DNA of 64,000 nucleotides from Eledone cirrhosa (Eukaryota > Mollusca > Cephalopoda > Octopoda > Eledonidae): assembly GCA_964016885.1 (NCBI GenBank), contig OZ024759.1:4924046-4988045 (forward strand). The letters are read 5' to 3'. The translations under genes and the position numbers were made by a program. Positions within the stretch are counted from its first letter, which is position 1, and each line of letters starts with the position of its first letter. The notes beneath the pieces were generated by a model, which was not told where the DNA came from, did not search any database, and was given only the letters and a program-made list of their open reading frames with translations. Of the stretch, positions 21,700 to 31,691 are shown piece by piece.

Positions 21700-22060
21700 G
21701 GAAACACTTAATATATATATATGCAGAAGACCTGACTTCCCTAGGGTACAAGCCGAAGCTGAAGCATATGGAAAATATGCCCCCACCCCCTCCTCCCACT
21801 GCAAAGTGGTCGTGGAGGTGTCATGACAAAAAAGCACCCAGCCCACACTGTAAAGTGGACATGTAGGCGCCACGGTAAAAAAGCACCTAGCACTCACTGT
21901 AAATGAGGTTGGTGTTAGGAAGGGCATCCAGCTGTAGAAATCAAGCCAGCATCAGTTCCCATATGAGCAAGACAAGGTCACTCGACCTGGCATTGCCTAC
22001 AACAGGACAACCGGTCTAACCCATGGAAGAATGGACGTAAAAGGGTGATGGTGATGATAT
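21700..22060 (+). mobile_element. LINE 3' UTR, 5'-truncated
   Basis: Matches the 3' UTR of the LINE ending at 13,628: AAGTGGTCGTGGAGGTG, AAAAGCACCCAGCCCACAC, GGTGTTAGGAAGGGCATCC, ACAACAGGACAACCGGTC, GGACGTAAAAGGGTGATG. Ends in a GATGAT run. Confidence 0.85.
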
Positions 22061-22224
22061 ATATTTTTTTCACTAATGTCACACAAAATTGTATGTTTTT
22101 TGTAGCTTTATGGTTTAACGGTTTCCTTTTTAAAAATTGTTTTTTTGTTTTGTTTTGTTTTCGTTCGCTGTCTTCTCTTTTCTTTGTTGATTTTCTTAAA
22201 TATATATATATATAAATATATGTA

Positions 22225-22261
<37 letters not shown>

Positions 22262-22439
22262 TTTTTTTTTTCTGATTCCACCCTGCCTGTCCCTTCAATC
22301 TTTCTAATTTCTCATTCTTTCTTCTGATGAAGGACTAGCGTCCAAAACCTTAAAACCCTCTTGTTGCTATTTCAAGTGTTAACCTAATATTTTCTTTCCA
22401 TATACTGTACCGATTGTGTTGTTATCTCTGTTTACACAC

Positions 22440-22558
22440 AATCATCATCATCATCATCATCATTTTACGTCCGCCTTTCCCTGCTTGCAAGGGTTGGACG
22501 GGTTCTATTCAGCGCAGCATCTCTCCACTTGTCACGGTCCTTCGTCATCTCCTCAGAT
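22440..22558 (-). mobile_element. LINE 3' end with GAT tail, minus strand
   Basis: (ATC)n followed by TTTTACGTCCGCCTTTCCCT and GCTTGCAAGGG, then CACGGTCCTTCGTCATCTCC, the reverse complement of the 3' coding end and tail seen at 8.7-8.8 kb. Confidence 0.8.
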
Positions 22559-22559
22559 T

Positions 22560-22985
22560 ACATTTATTGTATTCAGCCATGTAGAGTGGAAATTTTATTT
22601 TATTTGAATGTGGCAAAGCCGGTCATTTATTGCTCGTATACAGGAAACTGACTGGCCAGTCTGCTGATATACAAATCTGGCTGATCAGTGGATCTGCTAA
22701 TATGCAGATCTGACTGATCAGCCAGTCTGCTAATATGGAAATCAGGCCGATCAGCCACTGTATATTTTAGAAAATAGTATATATTTTCACTAGCTCTGAC
22801 AGTTGGCAGGTGAAGAGTGAGCTGTACTGATGAAGGCTGATACCCAGAAAAATTAGTGTCTGCAATTCTGTTTACATGCCAACACAAGAGCAAGAATGAT
22901 GGGTTCATTCTATTGACATGGCTTTAAAATTGAGGCTTGTTTGCATAATTGCAGACGAATCGAATGCTATTATTAATATTCGAAA
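22560..22985. other. Short 34-bp repeats, otherwise unrecognised
   Basis: 22,650-22,760 has about four degenerate copies of a unit with CTGATCAGCCAGTCTGC and AATATGCAGATCTGA. The rest shows no exon or recognised element. Confidence 0.5.
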
Positions 22986-22989
22986 AGGG

Positions 22990-23178
22990 CGGTAGATTGG
23001 CAGTATCGGTAGAGGGTCGGACCATGCTTTGACGCATAAAGTTACGGCCCTTGCTATTCTGAGTTCAAATCCCGCTGAGGTTAACTTTGCCTTTCATCCT
23101 TATGGGGTCGATAAAATAAAGTACCAGTAATACACTGGGTAATTGCTGGCCTTGTGCCAAAAGTAGAAACAATTATTA
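22990..23178 (+). mobile_element. tRNA-derived SINE, family B, plus strand
   Basis: Head GGCAGTATCGGTAGAGGG (box A) and TGAGTTCAAATCCCGC (box B), body GGGTCGATAAAATAAAGTAC, end GCCTTGTGCCAAAAGTAGAA followed by ACAATTATTAATATT. A clear full-length reference copy. Confidence 0.9.
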
Positions 23179-23337
23179 ATATTCGAAAAACTCAGATTAC
23201 ATATATATATAGAGATATATATATATGGCTTAAAAGAGAAGATGAATGGTGTGTCTGACACATTGAGGTTGATGGAGACACCTTGCTGAGAGTCATAACA
23301 CCAGACACTTCAAATTTCATGCTGTTCTGATGCATTG

Positions 23338-23570
23338 AGATGGAACAGCTGCTACCTTTATAACCAGCACCACACCCTCCATTGGAACACACACCTGTCT
23401 GACAGTTGCTACTTCCACAACCAGCACCACATCTTCCGCTGGAACACATACCTGTCTGACAGTTGATACCTTTATAATCAGCACCACACATTCTACTATA
23501 ACACACACCTGTCTCTGTGTTACACCTGTCTCTGTGTTACACCTACTGTCATCTTGTTTCAATATATTAA
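23338..23570 (-). repeat. Three-unit 57-bp array of EGF half exons
   Basis: In gene orientation it starts CAAGATGACAGTAGGTGTAA, then a duplicated GTAACACAGAGACAGGT, then three tandem 57-bp units that keep the EGF frame: VCYSRMCGADY-GINCQT, MCSSGRCGAGC-SSNCQT, VCSNGGCGAGY-GSSC. Each unit ends CAG and is followed by GTGTG or GTATG. This is the undeleted 19-codon form of the unit that is 54 bp in the giant array. Confidence 0.8.
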
Positions 23571-23601
23571 GTTACAAACAAAGCTATACTACACCACTTA
23601 C

Positions 23602-23739
23602 CTGTCTGACAGTTGCTACCTTCATAACCAGCAGCACATCCGCCACTAAAATACACACCTGTCTGTTTGTTACACCTGTTGTTGTCAGTACAGTGACAGA
23701 TGCTTTCGCAGTTGGGTCCAAATTTACCAATATCACAAA
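23602..23739 (-). CDS. EGF-like exon E9 (one cysteine lost)
   Basis: 138 bp, phase 1-1, acceptor TTTAG, donor GTAAGT. Reads VCDIGKFGPNCESIC, HCTDNNRCNKQTGVY, FSGGCAAGY, EGSNCQT. Cysteine 6 (module position 30) is Tyr (TAT), leaving seven cysteines; the following Ser is Phe. Splice sites and frame are intact, so it may be expressed with an unpaired cysteine, or it may be an exon on the way out. Confidence 0.8.
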
Positions 23740-23811
23740 CTAAACATACAAAAAAAATAGATAAACAAATTCTGAAGAAGTCACGGCTGTTCCACATTTC
23801 TAGTCACTGTA

Positions 23812-24755
23812 CTATTGTAACTAGTACTCTACTAACTACCACTATACTAACTATTGTAACTAGTACTCTACTAACTACTACTACATCATTCACTATACTA
23901 ACTATTGTAACTAGTACTCTACTAACTACCACTATACCATTCACTATACTAACTATTGTAACTAGTACTCTATTAACTACCACTACATCATTCACTATAC
24001 TAACTATTGTAACTAGTACTCTACTAACTACCACTATACCATTCACTATACTAACTATTGTAACTAGTACTCTACTAACTACCACTACATCATTCACTAT
24101 ACTAACTATTGTAACTAGTACTCTACTAACTACCACTATACCATTCACTATACTAACTATTGTAACTAGTACTCTACTAACTACCACTACATCATTCACT
24201 ATACTAACTATTGTAACTAGTACTCTACTAACTACCACTATACCATTCACTATACTAACTATTGTAACTAGTACTCTACTAACTACCACTATACCATTCA
24301 CTATACTAACTATTGTAACTAGTACTCTACTAACTACCACTACATCATTCACTATACTAACTATTGTAACTAGTACTCTACTAACTACCACTACATCATT
24401 CACTATACTAACTATTGTAACTAGTACTCTACTAATTACCACTATACCAATCACTATACTAACTATTGTAACTAGTACTCTACTAACTACCACTACATCA
24501 TTCACTATACTAACTATTGTAACTAGTACTCTACTAACTACCACTATACCATTCACTATACTAACTACCACTACATCATTCACTATACTAACTATTGTAA
24601 CTAGTACTCTACTAACTACTACTACATCATTCATTATACTAACTATTGTAACTAGTACTCTACTAACTACTACTAAATCATTCACTATACTAACTATTGT
24701 AACTAGTACGCTACTAACTACCACTATACCATTCACTATACTATTATAACTACCA
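23812..24755. repeat. 51-bp satellite
   Basis: About 18 copies of a 51-bp unit with CTATTGTAACTAGTACTCTA and CTAACTACCACTATACCATT. Units with ACATCATT and ATACCATT alternate over much of the array, a 102-bp dimer. 17 codons per unit produce frames of about 350 codons on both strands; not coding. Confidence 0.92.
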
Positions 24756-24959
24756 CTCTGTAGTAGTAGTAGTGGCACTCCATCGGTTACGATGAGTGTT
24801 CCAACTGATACAATCAACAGTACAACCTGCTCGTGAAATTTACATGCAAGTGGCTGAGTATTCCACAAACACGCGTACCCATAATATAGTTCTCAGGGAG
24901 ATTCAGCAAGACACAATATGTGACAAGGCTAGCATTTCGAATTACAGGTACAGTTCATT

Positions 24960-26575
24960 TTTGCCAGCTGAGTGGACTGGAGCAACATGAAATAAAGTGT
25001 CTTGCTCAAGGACACAGTGGACTGGAGCAACATGAAATAAAGTGTCTTGCTCAAGGACACAGTGGACTGGAGCAACATGAAATAAAGTGTCTTGCTCAAG
25101 GACACAGTGGACTGAAGCAACATGAAATAAAGTGTCTTGCTCAAGGACACAGTGGACTGGAGCAACATGAAATAAGGTGTCTTGCTCAAGGACACAGTGG
25201 ACTGGAGCAACATGAAATAAGGTGTCTTGCTCAAGGACACAGTGGACTGGAGCAACATGAAATAAAGTGTCTTGCTCAAGGACACAGTGGACTGGAGCAA
25301 CATGAAATAAAGTGTCTTGCTCAAGGACACAGTGGACTGGAGCAACATGAAATAAAGTGTCTTGCTCAAGGACACAGTGGACTGGAGCAACATGAAATAA
25401 AGTGTCTTGCTCAAGGACACAGTGGACTGGAGCAACATGAAATAAAGTGTCTTGCTCAAGGACACAGTGGACTGGAGCAACATGAAATAAAGTGTCTTGC
25501 TCAAGGACACAGTGGACTGGAGCAACATGAAATAAAGTGTCTTGCTCAAGGACACAGTGGACTGGAGCAACATGAAATAAAGTGTCTTGCTCAAGGACAC
25601 AGTGGACTGGAGCAACATGAAATAAAGTGTCTTGCTCAAGGACACAGTGGACTGGAGCAACATGAAATAAGGTGTCTTGCTCAAGGACACAGTGGACTGG
25701 AGCAACATGAAATAAAGTGTCTTGCTCAAGGACACAGTGGACTGGAGCAACATGAAATAAGGTGTCTTGCTCAAGGACACAGTGGACTGGAGCAACATGA
25801 AATAAAGTGTCTTGCTCAAGGACACAGTGGACTAGAGCAACATGAAATAAAGTTTCTTGCTCAAGGACACAGTGGACTGGAGCAACATGAAATAAAGTGT
25901 CTTGCTCAAGGACACAGTGGACTGGAGCAACATGAAATAAAGTGTCTTGCTCAAGGACACAGTGGACTGGAGCAACATGAAATAAAGTGTCTTGCTCAAG
26001 GACACAGTGGACTAGAGCAACATGAAATAAAGTGTCTTGCTCAAGGACACAGTGGACTGGAGCAACATGAAATAAAGTGTCTTGCTCAAGGACACAGTGG
26101 ACTGGAGCAACATGAAATAAAGTGTCTTGCTCAAGGACACAGTGGACTGGAGCAACATGAAATAAAGTGTCTTGCTCAAGGACACAGTGGACTGGAGCAA
26201 CATGAAATAAAGTGTCTTGCTCAAGGACACAGTGGACTGGAGCAACATGAAATAAAGTGTCTTGCTCAAGGACACAGTGGACTGGAGCAACATGAAATAA
26301 AGTGTCTTGCTCAAGGACACAGTGGACTGGAGCAACGCGAAATAAAGTGTCTTGCTCAAGGACACAGTGGACTGGAGCAACATGAAATAAGGTGTCTTGC
26401 TCAAGGACACAGTGGACTGGAGCAACATGAAATAAAGTGTCTTGCTCAAGGACACAGTGGACTGGAGCAACATGAAATAAAGTGTCTTGCTCAAGGACAC
26501 AATGTACTGCTGGGAATTGAACTCGTGACCTTACAATCTTAAGCCGAATACCCTAACTACGAAGCCACGTGCTTC
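24960..26575 (-). repeat. 45-bp satellite made from a SINE body
   Basis: About 34 copies of a 45-bp unit (GTGGACTGGAGCAACATGAA, ATAAAGTGTCTTGCTCAAGG, ACACA). The unit is the internal part of SINE family A (compare ACTGGAGCAATGTGAAATAA at 6,510), and the rest of that SINE, with its tRNA-like head in minus orientation, follows at 26,500-26,575. 45 bp = 15 codons, giving open frames of 540 (plus) and 298 (minus) codons; these are artefacts of the period. Confidence 0.93.
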
Positions 26576-26647
26576 ACTCCACTCTACCGCTCTACTAACT
26601 ACCACTACACCATTCATTATACTAACTATTATAACTACCACTCTACT

Positions 26648-26975
26648 AGTAATATTTATGAGTAATATTAACTAATTATATTAACTAATTATATTGACTA
26701 ATTATATTAACTAATTATATAGACTAATTATATTAACTAATTATATTGACTAATTATATAGACTAATTATATTAACTAATTATATTGACTAATTATATTG
26801 ACTAATTATATTGACTAATTATATTGACTAATAATATTGACTAATTATATTGACTAATTATATTGACTAATAATATTGACTAATTATATTGACTAATAAT
26901 ATTGACTAATAATATTGACTAATTATATTGACTAATTATATTGACTAATAATATTGACTAATTATATGAACTAAT
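26648..26975. repeat. 13-bp AT-rich minisatellite
   Basis: About 25 copies of ACTAATTATATTG with minor variants (ACTAATAATATTG). Confidence 0.9.
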
Positions 26976-27345
26976 AATTGTTTCTACGTAAGGCACAAGG
27001 CCAGCAATTACACAGTACATTACTGGTACTTTATTTTATCGACCCCGTAAGGATGAAAGGCAAAGTCAACCTCGGCGGGATTTGAACTCAGATCGTAAAG
27101 GGACGTAACTGGGTTCAAATCCTACTGAAGTTATAGCTCTGGCTTTCATCCTAACAAGGTTGATAAAGTAAAGTACCAGTAACGTACTGGGGTTGATAAA
27201 GTAAAGTACCAGTAATGTACTGGGGTTGATAAAGTAAAGTACCAGTAACGTACTGGGGTTGATAAAGTAAAGTACCAGTAATGTACTGGGGTTGATAAAG
27301 TACCAGTAACGTACTGGGGTTGATAAAATAAAGTACCTGGACTGG
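26972..27345 (-). mobile_element. SINE family B with tandem tail
   Basis: 26,972-27,110 is a normal minus-strand family B copy (CGACCCCGTAAGG, GGGATTTGAACTCAG). It runs into 27,150-27,342, five copies of a 34-bp unit (GTTGATAAAGTAAAGTACC and AGTAACGTACTGGG) that is the SINE's own 3' body on the other strand, amplified in tandem. Confidence 0.8.
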
Positions 27346-27380
27346 TGAGAGATAAAAGCTGAGATATGAAAATAACTAAC

Positions 27381-27518
27381 CTTTCTGACAACTGTTTCCT
27401 TCATAACCTGGAGCACATCTACCCCTTGAACAGATCCCTAATTCCACATTACACCTGTTGTTATCTTCACAATGACACACCTGATCACAGTTGGCACCAA
27501 GTCTTCCACTACTGCACA
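27381..27518 (-). CDS. EGF-like exon E8
   Basis: 138 bp, phase 1-1, acceptor GTTACAG, donor GTTAGT. Reads VCSSGRLGANCDQVC, HCEDNNRCNVELGIC, SRGRCAPGY, EGNSCQK; eight cysteines. Distinct from the recent duplicates: F7 is Leu, T-G is L-G, and the last residue is Lys. The hAT-like element at 27,546 sits only 28 bp upstream of the acceptor. Confidence 0.88.
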
Positions 27519-27545
27519 CTGTAACAGGAAAACATTGGTGTAGAT

Positions 27546-28272
27546 CAGGGATTGGCAACTTCTTTGCCTCCACGGGCCGGACGAATGCCATAAAAGAATA
27601 ATTATGGAAAATTACACAAGCTAAAATTTAATCTCGAGTGTTGACTATACTATTCATTTCTCAAATCTTGAATTATATTCACAAATACCTCTGAATCCTG
27701 TGATTTCCCTCCTTGAAATGATGGAAAATGCACAATTTTTATTTCAAAGTTGATGTTCCCACAACTGTAGCTTTTTTTCAAAGACAACAATATGGTTATA
27801 CATTTCATTTACGAGCTGAGTTTTACCTTGAAGTTGTAAATTTAAGTTATTTAACCCTTTAGCACTTACATTATTCTATATTTACTATTGTAGTTTCACA
27901 GTAAACACTTTATCTTATATAGTTATCTCACATAATATTGAATCTATGAGATTTTGATATTATTTATTTTGAGAAGAATACCTTAACGTCAGTATGAGTG
28001 GCTAGTTACAGCCGGTTTGAACAGAAAAAAGTGAGAGATTTCTGGCCGGATATGGCCGGTTTAAATGCTAAAGGGTTAAACGAGTCACAATATCCTCAAT
28101 AAATACCAAAGTTGTAACAGCAGGCCTTTTATTGTATTCGAAAGGCTCGTCTCTCATGTTACAATAAATTTAAATTTTAAATAAACAACTCATTGGGCAT
28201 AAGTTCTTGCAGGCTGGTCGAAATCCTTTCCTGAGCTGGACCGGCCTGTGCGCCATAAGTAGCCAACCCCTG
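27546..28272. mobile_element. Non-autonomous hAT-like element
   Basis: Left end CAGGGATTGGCAACTTC, right end read inward CAGGGGTTGGCTACTTA, followed on both sides by a GGGCCGG/GGCCGG motif. Flanks GTGTAGAT and CTGTAGGG agree at five of eight positions, a decayed target duplication. No transposase; a TTAA MITE is nested inside. Confidence 0.7.
27851..28079. mobile_element. TTAA-flanked MITE, complete
   Basis: 229 bp from TTAACCCTTTAGCACTTACA to GGTTTAAATGCTAAAGGGTTAA's end; termini are inverted repeats, TTAA at each side. Interior has GAATCTATGAGATTTTGA and GAGAAGAATACCTTAA. Best-preserved member of the family in this window. It lies inside the hAT-like element at 27,546-28,272. Confidence 0.85.
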
Positions 28273-28390
28273 CTGTAGGGTAATGTCTTGTGATGGTAAT
28301 GGTGGTACTGGTGGTAGTAGTGGGAATATTGCACCGGACAATTCTCGTTTCATTTTCTTCCAATTTTCTCTGTTGCTCCATGTTCATCAC

Positions 28391-29885
28391 TCATGTCTCA
28401 CTCCTATAAATCATGTCACTTCTAACACATGTAGCAAACATCTTTCCCTTCCATGTCTCACTCCTATAAATCATATCACTTCTAACACATGTAGCAAACA
28501 TCTTTCCCTTCCATGTCTCACTCCTATAAATCATATTACTTTTAACACATGTAGCAAACATCTTTCCCTTCCATGTCTCACTCCTATAAATCATGTCACT
28601 TCTAACACATGTAGCAAACATCTTTCCCTTCCATGTCTCACTCCTATAAATCATATCACTTCTAACACATGTAGCAAACATCTTTCCCTTCCATGTCTCA
28701 CTCCTATAAATCATGTCACTTCTAACACATGTAGCAAACATCTTTCCCTTCCATGTCTCACTCCTATAAATCATGTCACTTCTAACACATGTAGCAAACA
28801 TCTTTCCCTTCCATGTCTCACTCCTATAAATCATATCACTTCTAACACATGTAGCAAACATCTTTCCCTTCCATGTCTCACTCCTATAAATCATGTCACT
28901 TCTAACATATGTAGCAAACATCTTTCCCTTCCATGTCTCACTCCTATAAATCATGTCACTTCTAACACATGTAGCAAACATCTTTCCCTTCATGTCTCAC
29001 TCCTATAAATCATGTCACTTCTAACATATGTAGCAAACATCTTTCCCTTCCATGTCTCACTCCTATAAATCATGTCACTTCTAACACATGTAGCAAACAT
29101 CTTTCCCTTCCATGTCTCACTCCTATAAATCATGTCACTTCTAACACATGTAGCAAACATATTTCCCTTCCATGCCTCACTCCTATAAATTATGTCACTT
29201 CTAACACATGTAGCAAACATCTTTCCCTTCCATGTCTCACTCCTATAAATCATGTCACTTCTAACACATGTAGCAAACATCTTTCCCTTCCATGTCTCAC
29301 TCCTATAAATCATGTCACTTCTAACATATGTAGCAAACATCTTTCCCTTCCATGCCTCACTCCTATAAATCATGTCACTTCTAACACATGTAGCAAACAT
29401 CTTTCCCTTCCATGTCTCACTCCTATAAATCATGTCACTTCTAACACATGTAGCAAACATCTTTCCCTTCCATGTCTCACTCCTATAAATCATGTCACTT
29501 CTAACACATGTAGCAAACATCTTTCCCTTCCATGTCTCACTCCTATAAATCATGTCACTTCTAACATATGTAGCAAACATCTTTCCCTTCCATGCCTCAC
29601 TCCTATAAATCATGTCACTTCTAACACATGTAGCAAACATCTTTCCCTTCCATGTCTCACTCCTATAAATCATGTCACTTCTAACACATGTAGCAAACAT
29701 CTTTCCCTTCCATGTCTCACTCCTATAAATCATGTCACTTCTAACACATGAAGCAAACATCTTTCCCTTCCATGTCTCACTCCTATAAATCATGTCACTT
29801 CTAACACATGTAGCAAACATCTTTCCCTTCCATGTCTCACTCCTATAAATTATGTCTCTTTTTAAGCATGTATCATACATATCTC
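28391..29885. repeat. 60-bp satellite (about 25 copies)
   Basis: Unit 60 bp: CATGTCTCACTCCTATAAAT, CATGTCACTTCTAACACATG, TAGCAAACATCTTTCCCTTC. Single copies of the same sequence occur in other introns (30,660-30,720; 31,580-31,650; 61,880-61,940). Minus strand reads KGKMFATCVRSDMIYRSETW, which resembles the LINE motif GRLYDACIRTAMLHGSETW at 12.9 kb, so the unit appears to be a LINE fragment that was amplified. A 1-bp deletion at about 28,990 splits the open frame in two. Not a gene. Confidence 0.92.
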
Positions 29886-29944
29886 TCCTCCATGTGATGT
29901 CTCAATATATTATTTTAGAAACAAAGCTACACTACACCACTTAC

Positions 29945-30082
29945 CTGTCTGACAGTTGCTACCTTCATAACCAGCAGCACATCCGCCACTAGAACACACA
30001 CCTGTCTGTTTGTTACACCTGCTGTTATCTGCACAGTGACATGTATATTTACAGTTGGGTCCAAATTTACCTGTTTTACACC
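29945..30082 (-). CDS. EGF-like exon E7
   Basis: 138 bp, phase 1-1, acceptor TTTTCAG, donor GTAAGT. Reads GCKTGKFGPNCKYTC, HCADNSRCNKQTGVC, SSGGCAAGY, EGSNCQT; eight cysteines. Nearly the same as the damaged copies just upstream (30,470 and 30,859) and as E1, including the intron flank with TCTAAATATATTT. Confidence 0.88.
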
Positions 30083-30469
30083 CTGAAAATAAAATATGAA
30101 AGTCTAAATATATTTATTAATTTACATTAATTTCTGATAGTTTCATATTTTACATGGCGGACATTATCAGAGTTTTTGATGAACAGTATGGTTTTCATCC
30201 TGGACGTAGCAGAGCTGCATGATTAAATAATTAGCTCGAAACCAGTATCACACTGATGATGACATCATATCACCTGCTGATGATGTTTCTCATGGATAAG
30301 ATGAAAGCTTTTTCACAAATGGGATCCTAGCACTGCAACACCAATGGAGAAAGGGTGTGGACCGCAGGGGGGACTATTTGCAAAAATAAACCTCATTTGG
30401 TCACATTGCATGAGAGTAACTTGTTCAACCTAAGAACTATTCAGAAGAGCCTTGTATTACACCACTTAG

Positions 30470-30606
30470 CTGTCTGACAGTTGCTACCTTCATAACCAGC
30501 AGCACATCCTCCACTGGAACACACACCTGTCTGTTTGTTACACCTGTTGTTGTCAGCACAGTGACAAATATTGCCATAGTTGGGCCAAATTTACCTGTTT
30601 TACACC
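30470..30606 (-). pseudogene. EGF exon copy, frameshifted, donor lost
   Basis: 137 bp. One base is missing in the GGACCC segment (GGCCC here), the second cysteine codon is TAT, and the donor is CTAAGT instead of GTAAGT. Acceptor is still good. Three independent defects make a functional exon very unlikely. Confidence 0.8.
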
Positions 30607-30858
30607 CTGAAAATAAAAATATGGAATGTTCTGCATGAGTAAGGGGTTAATGGACAGCTTCTTGCTCCTATAAATCATGTCACCTCTAACACATGTAGCA
30701 TACATCTTGCCTTTCCATTCTCTTCAGCTTCTCCTGTAGCTCCATCTTCATCACTCAGTATGTAGCATATATCTTTCCCTTCCATGCGATGCAAACTTGT
30801 TACAAACATTTTCTTTCCATGCGATGTCCCAATATACTAAGTTACAAACAAAGCTTAC

Positions 30859-30978
30859 CTGTCTGACAGTTGCTACCTTCATAACCAGCAGCACATCCTC
30901 CACTGGAACACACACCTGCTGTTGTCAGAACAGTGACATGTGTTGCCACAGTTGGGTCCAATTTACCTGTTTTACACC
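30859..30978 (-). pseudogene. EGF exon copy with 1-bp and 17-bp deletions
   Basis: Good acceptor (TTTTCAG) and donor (GTAAGC) but only 120 bp. One T is missing in AAATTTGG, and 17 bp are missing between two CAGGTGT repeats. Together they restore the final frame (VCSSGGCAAGY-NCQT is intact), but the middle reads KLDPTVATHVTVLTTAG and cysteines 2-5 are gone. It could be spliced in without a frameshift yet would not fold as an EGF module. Confidence 0.75.
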
Positions 30979-31169
30979 CTGAAAATAAAATATGGAAGTC
31001 TAAATATATTTGACAATTCACATTAATTTCTGATAGTCTCATATTTTAAATGGTGGACATTATCCTAATTCTGTAAAATTGAGATAAGAAAGATTGCTCC
31101 AATTAAAGAAGGAACTCCTTGTTAAACCTTCCTGATAAAGTTTATGATAAATGTCTGACAAAGAGAGAT

Positions 31170-31400
31170 TGTTGTGTTCAAGTTAGCTGATGGACAATGT
31201 GGTTTTACCCTGGATGCAGTAAAGCTGACCAAATATTCACAGTGAGGTAGGTCTTTGATAAATCATGGGATTACTGCCAAGAGATGTATTCCTGTTTTGC
31301 AGACATCAAAAAGGCTTATGACAGTATTTTACAGGATCAGATGTGGAATGTTCTGAATGACTATGGGGTCGATGGACACATCCCGGCTCCAATAAATTAG
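31170..31400 (+). mobile_element. LINE reverse transcriptase fragment
   Basis: Reads, with frame changes, CGFTLDAVK then CFADIKKAYDSILQDQMWN and VLNDYGVDGH. This is the RT region around the F/Y-x-D-x-x-K-A-Y-D motif. No YADD is present. Similar pieces lie at 30,150-30,230 and 30,628-30,680, so the fragment was copied along with the exons. Confidence 0.6.
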
Positions 31401-31691
31401 TCATCCCCATTTTTCCTCAACACATGATCCAGCATATCCTTTCATTTCTCTTCATAAATATTATTGACACTATTTACATCAATCTCTGCAAAATATTGAT
31501 TTCCTGCCTCTTTCATGGGGATATTTCACCGGACCATTCTCATTTCAAGTCTCCTCTGCTTTCTCTGTTGTTCCATCTTCATCAATCATGTCTCACTCTT
31601 AAAAATAATGTCACTTCTAACACATGTAGCATACATTTTTCCCTTCCATGTGATGTCTCAATATATTAAGTTAGAAACCAAGCTATACTAC

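Noticed and set aside
22990..23060. True tRNA gene from box A and box B matches
   Set aside because: The tRNA-like heads are part of multi-copy SINEs and lack a full cloverleaf and 3' acceptor pairing by eye.
24920..26542. Plus-strand open frame of 540 codons of SGLEQHEIKCLAQGH repeats
   Set aside because: It is the SINE-derived 45-bp satellite; both strands are open for the same reason.
28391..29880. Open frames of 200-296 codons in the 60-bp array
   Set aside because: The 60-bp period (20 codons) accounts for them; one base lost at about 28,990 breaks the frame with no sign of selection.
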